Source of the DNA: UBA2365 sp964594045
GTDB taxonomy: Bacteria > Bacteroidota > Bacteroidia > Chitinophagales > Saprospiraceae
Length of the DNA stretch: 27,060 nt
NCBI GenBank assembly: GCA_964594045.1
Contig: CAZQKR010000051.1
Coordinates: 1 to 27,060 of the forward strand
Direction: 5' to 3'
The notes under the pieces were generated by a model that searched no databases, was not told the origin of the DNA, and was given only the letters and a program-made list of their open reading frames with translations. The translations under genes and the position numbers were made by a program. Shown here one piece after another: positions 24,339 through 27,060 of this stretch; position 1 is the first letter of the stretch; the number at the start of each line of letters is the position of its first letter.

Positions 24339-26528
24339 TCACTTTACCACCAATTCATCTGCAAAGATCCACGCTTTCCCGCCTGCACCAAGATGCCACC
24401 CGGGCAATGATCCGTAATTCTTGGCAACGACCCTCAAATATCGTGCTTCAACGGGACCTTTTGTATTGTAGATGAAATCATGGTTGATATGGTTGAAATC
24501 CTTGTCCGCGACCTCGTGTCCAATCACTCCAAGCGCATCCCATTCATTACCGTCAACCGAAACAAGATAACCTACTTCCGAAGGTAATAATATCCAGGAT
24601 TGCGTTTGTTGCATGCAACTGAGTGAGATGGTCCGGAGCGGGATTACTTTCCCAAGATCGAGGGTAACATCCAGGTCATTTCCCTGCCAGGCCAGCCAGT
24701 TGCCATCCCGGAAATCCATGGATCCCCGGATCCCGTCCGTCAGCCCGTAAATTCCCGGTTTGTTATAAGGAACGTGGGGGGCATTTTTAAATTCAGGCTC
24801 AATTCCGGTTGCCAGATGTTCCTCGATACGGTAAATGATTGAACTGCCGGCCACACGACCTTTTCTGAATGGAGTCAGATGTATCACACCGGGTTTTGTC
24901 ACGGTGAGTCGGGATTCAAATGAAGCCTTATCTTCCGGTTCACCTTCATAAAAATAGCGCATTTCCATATCCTGCATACCAAAATCCGCCTGAATGTTCC
25001 AGTTTTTCCTATCAGGATCAAAAGAAATACCACATTGTAGCAGGTTTTTATCCTCTGCACCATACAAAATTCCGTTTGCCTCCATCCATTCGTAATGCAC
25101 CTGCAATCTCTTTCTGAATCCTGCATAGCTTTCACCACGGTTCCACAATACTTCAGCAAATGCCTGCAAACGCGGGTACATCATATAATCCAGGTTGTGG
25201 CTGTTCACCCACTCAGTCCATAATGGACATTCTGCTCCGAGGATATTTTCATTGTCATGAACCTCAGAGGGATCATAATGCCAGGTTTTCTCCAGTGTGA
25301 GCGTTGCCGGTTTGGAATCAAAATACAGTGTTTGAATGATTTTATTCCCGTTGGCCAGGGCTTCCCCTGCTTTTTCCTGACCTCTCCAGACTTCTATGAT
25401 CGCATCCTGATCCATTCCACCCTCCAGGATCTCATCCCAGCCGATCATCACTTTTCCCTTTGATTTCAAAAAACGATGCATCCTGCTTATGAAATAACTC
25501 TGCAAGCCATGTTCGTCAGAAAGCCCTTCTGTCCTGATTCTGCTTTGACAGGCCGGGCATTCAGACCACCGGGTTTTTGGCACTTCATCTCCTCCGATAT
25601 GGATGTATTTCCCCGGGAAAAGGCTGATCACTTCGCTCAGTACATTCTCCAGAAACATAAAAGTCTCTTCCTCACCTGCACAGTACACGTCCTGAAAAAC
25701 ACCGTAAAAATCAGGTACTTCCAACTGTTTTTTAGTACAACCGAGTTTGGGATAGGCTGACAGTGCTGCCCTGCAATGTCCGGGCAATTCAATTTCCGGG
25801 ATGACTTCAATATTTCTCTCAGCAGCATAACGTACGATTTCACGGATCTCTTCCTGCGTGTAAAAACCGCCATACAAGCTTCCATCTGCCTTTTTTCTCC
25901 AGGCGCCCACCTGTGTCAGCAAGGGATATTTTTTGATCTCGATCCGCCAGCCCTGATCTTCCGTCAGGTGCCAGTGAAAGGTGTTGATCTTGTACATGGA
26001 AAGCATATCCAGATGCCTTTTTATGGTGTCAACCGGAAAAAAATGTCTGCAGACATCCAGCATATTGCTCCGGATGGGGTATTTTGGTTCATCTGTTACT
26101 GTCACACAGGGAATTTCAAACCCATCAGTGCTGTTGAAAAGCAGCAATTGCCGGAGGGTCTGGACTGCCCAGAACTGCCCTGTAATGGTTGGTGCCTGGA
26201 TGGTGATCTTTTTCGGTGTAATTTCCAGGTGGTAGCTTTCTGGATTGGCGGACATGGCATCCGATAAAATGAACTCAACAGGCAGCGTCCGGTTCTCTGA
26301 AGGATGGTCAGACAGCTCCATTCCGGCTATTTCTCTGATTTTACCACGGAGAAACTCGATACTTTTGTTTTCTTGTCCATTGGTTTTGATATATGCTTTC
26401 TCCAGGTTGAAACTGCCCGGATTTACTTCCAGATGCATCGGTTCGGGAATTAAGCTGTATCCGGATTGTGCCTGGACCGTTAGCGCCAAACACCAGATGA
26501 ATAAAGAGATGAATGTTGTATGAGGCAT
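24339..26528 (-). CDS. Secreted GH20 beta-N-acetylhexosaminidase
   Basis: I choose the ATG at 26528 (729 residues) instead of upstream in-frame ATGs because it begins a clean signal peptide (MPHTTFISLF to VQAQSG). Residues about 25-140 are the GH20b domain. The GH20 catalytic barrel (about 145-480) has YPIRSNMLDVCRHFFP, TFHWHLTEDQGWRIEI, PEIELPGHCRAAL and the catalytic Asp314-Glu315 pair in HIGGDEVPKTRW; WTEWVNSHNLDYMMYPR closes it. The C-terminus (about 590-729) looks like an F5/8-type carbohydrate-binding domain with DVTLDLGKVIPLRTI and ARYLRVVAKNYG. The enzyme removes terminal GlcNAc/GalNAc from chitin oligomers or glycans by substrate-assisted catalysis, in the periplasm or outside. It reads toward the 22849 gene. 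Confidence 0.95.
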   Translation of the reverse strand: MPHTTFISLFIWCLALTVQAQSGYSLIPEPMHLEVNPGSFNLEKAYIKTNGQENKSIEFLRGKIREIAGMELSDHPSENRTLPVEFILSDAMSANPESYHLEITPKKITIQAPTITGQFWAVQTLRQLLLFNSTDGFEIPCVTVTDEPKYPIRSNMLDVCRHFFPVDTIKRHLDMLSMYKINTFHWHLTEDQGWRIEIKKYPLLTQVGAWRKKADGSLYGGFYTQEEIREIVRYAAERNIEVIPEIELPGHCRAALSAYPKLGCTKKQLEVPDFYGVFQDVYCAGEEETFMFLENVLSEVISLFPGKYIHIGGDEVPKTRWSECPACQSRIRTEGLSDEHGLQSYFISRMHRFLKSKGKVMIGWDEILEGGMDQDAIIEVWRGQEKAGEALANGNKIIQTLYFDSKPATLTLEKTWHYDPSEVHDNENILGAECPLWTEWVNSHNLDYMMYPRLQAFAEVLWNRGESYAGFRKRLQVHYEWMEANGILYGAEDKNLLQCGISFDPDRKNWNIQADFGMQDMEMRYFYEGEPEDKASFESRLTVTKPGVIHLTPFRKGRVAGSSIIYRIEEHLATGIEPEFKNAPHVPYNKPGIYGLTDGIRGSMDFRDGNWLAWQGNDLDVTLDLGKVIPLRTISLSCMQQTQSWILLPSEVGYLVSVDGNEWDALGVIGHEVADKDFNHINHDFIYNTKGPVEARYLRVVAKNYGSLPGWHLGAGGKAWIFADELVVK

Positions 26529-26550
26529 GTATCCGAATTTGATTGTAAAA

Positions 26551-26558
26551 CAAATGTA
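26551..26558 (-). promoter_or_regulatory. Candidate -7 element of the GH20 gene
   Basis: On the minus strand TACATTTG (26558-26551) matches TAnnTTTG exactly and ends 22 bases before the chosen ATG at 26528, giving a leader of roughly 15-18 bases. TTG at 26584-26582 may be the -33 element with a 23-base spacer, slightly long. The box supports the 26528 start, since the upstream ATG at 26783 would lie before the promoter. Confidence 0.5.
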
Positions 26559-26724
26559 GTGTATATCCACCATTGCCATTTCAATATCACTACAGAAGTT
26601 GCTTAAAAATGTATCATAAAGCTTGGAAACAAAACATTGAAATGTCAGATGATGAAAGTCTGTAAGCAATTTTTCGTCAGATTTTTGACCATCTAAATAC
26701 TTCAAACTTTGGAGAATCAGAGTG

Positions 26725-26840
26725 TCTGACCACCAGACCATCCAAAAGTCCCGCAGGGACGAAAGGTGCTTAACCGTAAGCAAGCACAGCGCAGCTTACG
26801 GGATCACAGACCGGCTTTCAAAAGCCCCGAAGGGGTGAGA
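26725..26840 (+). repeat. Cluster of GC-rich palindromes, left copy
   Basis: Several short hairpins stand in series: GTCCC-GCA-GGGAC (26748-26760), CCGTAAGC/GCTTACGG with a 12-base loop (26774-26801), GGCTTT-CA-AAAGCC (26813-26826) and CCCC-GAA-GGGG (26825-26835). The arrangement resembles REP-type intergenic elements. The same motifs return in reverse orientation at 26930-27060. Confidence 0.75.
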
Positions 26841-26929
26841 TGATCCGAAGTTATAGTATTTACCCTCATTTTTGCCAATCCCGGGAATCTATCTGCACTC
26901 CCATTGTTTGAATAAAAAACTGATAACAG

Positions 26930-27060
26930 AGTGGTCTGGTGTAACTCGTATAAAATTCTTTTTGATGAATAATATCACCCCTGCGGGGCTCTTGACTGTC
27001 TTGCTCTTTTCCGTAAGCTGCGCTATCGCTTGCATACGGTTACTAAAATGCCGTCCTTTC
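26930..27060 (-). repeat. Cluster of GC-rich palindromes, mirror-image right copy
   Basis: GTGGTCTGGTG (about 26932-26942) mirrors CACCAGACCA of the left copy; CCCC-TGC-GGGG (26978-26988) mirrors the CCCC-GAA-GGGG hairpin, including the adjoining TCACCCC against GGGGTGA; and CCGTAAGCTGCGCT with TACGGTTA (27011-27042) mirrors 26772-26801. The copy runs into the window edge, so its full extent is unknown. Confidence 0.72.

Larger units (their letters stand above)
26529..27060. other. Gene-free right end with intergenic repeats
   Basis: Apart from the GH20 promoter candidate, this 532-base stretch shows no credible gene. An open frame continues upstream of the GH20 start to 26783, but its translation has no domain character and lies before the likely promoter. 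Bases from about 26725 onward are taken up by palindromic repeats described separately; 26590-26720 holds nothing I can recognise. Confidence 0.6.

Noticed and set aside
26529..26783. An 85-residue N-terminal extension of the GH20 protein
   Set aside because: The extension has no domain character, precedes a clean signal peptide and would start upstream of a good -7 box at 26558-26551.

Overview
The window looks like a chromosomal segment of a Bacteroidota bacterium, perhaps from the Saprospiria/Chitinophagia side. Four things point there: a very large C25-peptidase protein of the type IX secretion system (PorU2 type), several Bacteroidota-style lipoproteins with lamin-tail domains, signal peptides without clear Shine-Dalgarno sites, and boxes matching the Bacteroidota -7 promoter element TAnnTTTG ahead of several genes. 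I saw no rRNA, tRNA, CRISPR array or intact transposase. The assignment below phylum level is inference.

Layout. Bases 171-1226 (+) encode a secreted patatin-like protein whose catalytic residues look replaced. Bases 1268-8394 (-) hold PorU2, then a PLP-dependent threonine/serine dehydratase, a CpcT/CpeT-family protein and a RidA-type enamine deaminase. The last three are closely packed; RidA removes the reactive enamine that the dehydratase makes. Bases 8835-11984 (+) encode a membrane glycosyltransferase directly abutting the 16S rRNA methyltransferase RsmG, then a spermidine-synthase-like methyltransferase and a two-helix membrane protein with TPR-like repeats.

The most interesting part is 12331-20523 (+). 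A DUF47/PhoU-like protein, a Pit-type phosphate transporter and an OprP-type porin lie almost end to end, giving an outer- and inner-membrane phosphate uptake unit. The Pit transporter carries an extra C-terminal membrane helix, a long coiled coil and a complete LuxR-type helix-turn-helix, so it could be a transporter that is also a membrane-tethered transcription regulator. Downstream are a lamin-tail lipoprotein, a protein resembling a divergent CYTH fold, a frameshifted four-helix-bundle (S23/IVP-type) gene flanked by inverted 9-bp repeats, a clear CYTH triphosphate tunnel protein and an SLC13-type anion transporter. Together they suggest a phosphate/polyphosphate uptake and turnover island (inference).

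Bases 20604-24309 (+) encode a beta-propeller-like lipoprotein, a second lipoprotein with two lamin-tail domains and an unrecognised 486-residue membrane protein. A secreted GH20 beta-N-acetylhexosaminidase faces them on the minus strand (26528-24339). The right end (about 26725-27060) has no gene but holds two mirror-image clusters of short GC-rich palindromes that look like REP-type intergenic repeats.
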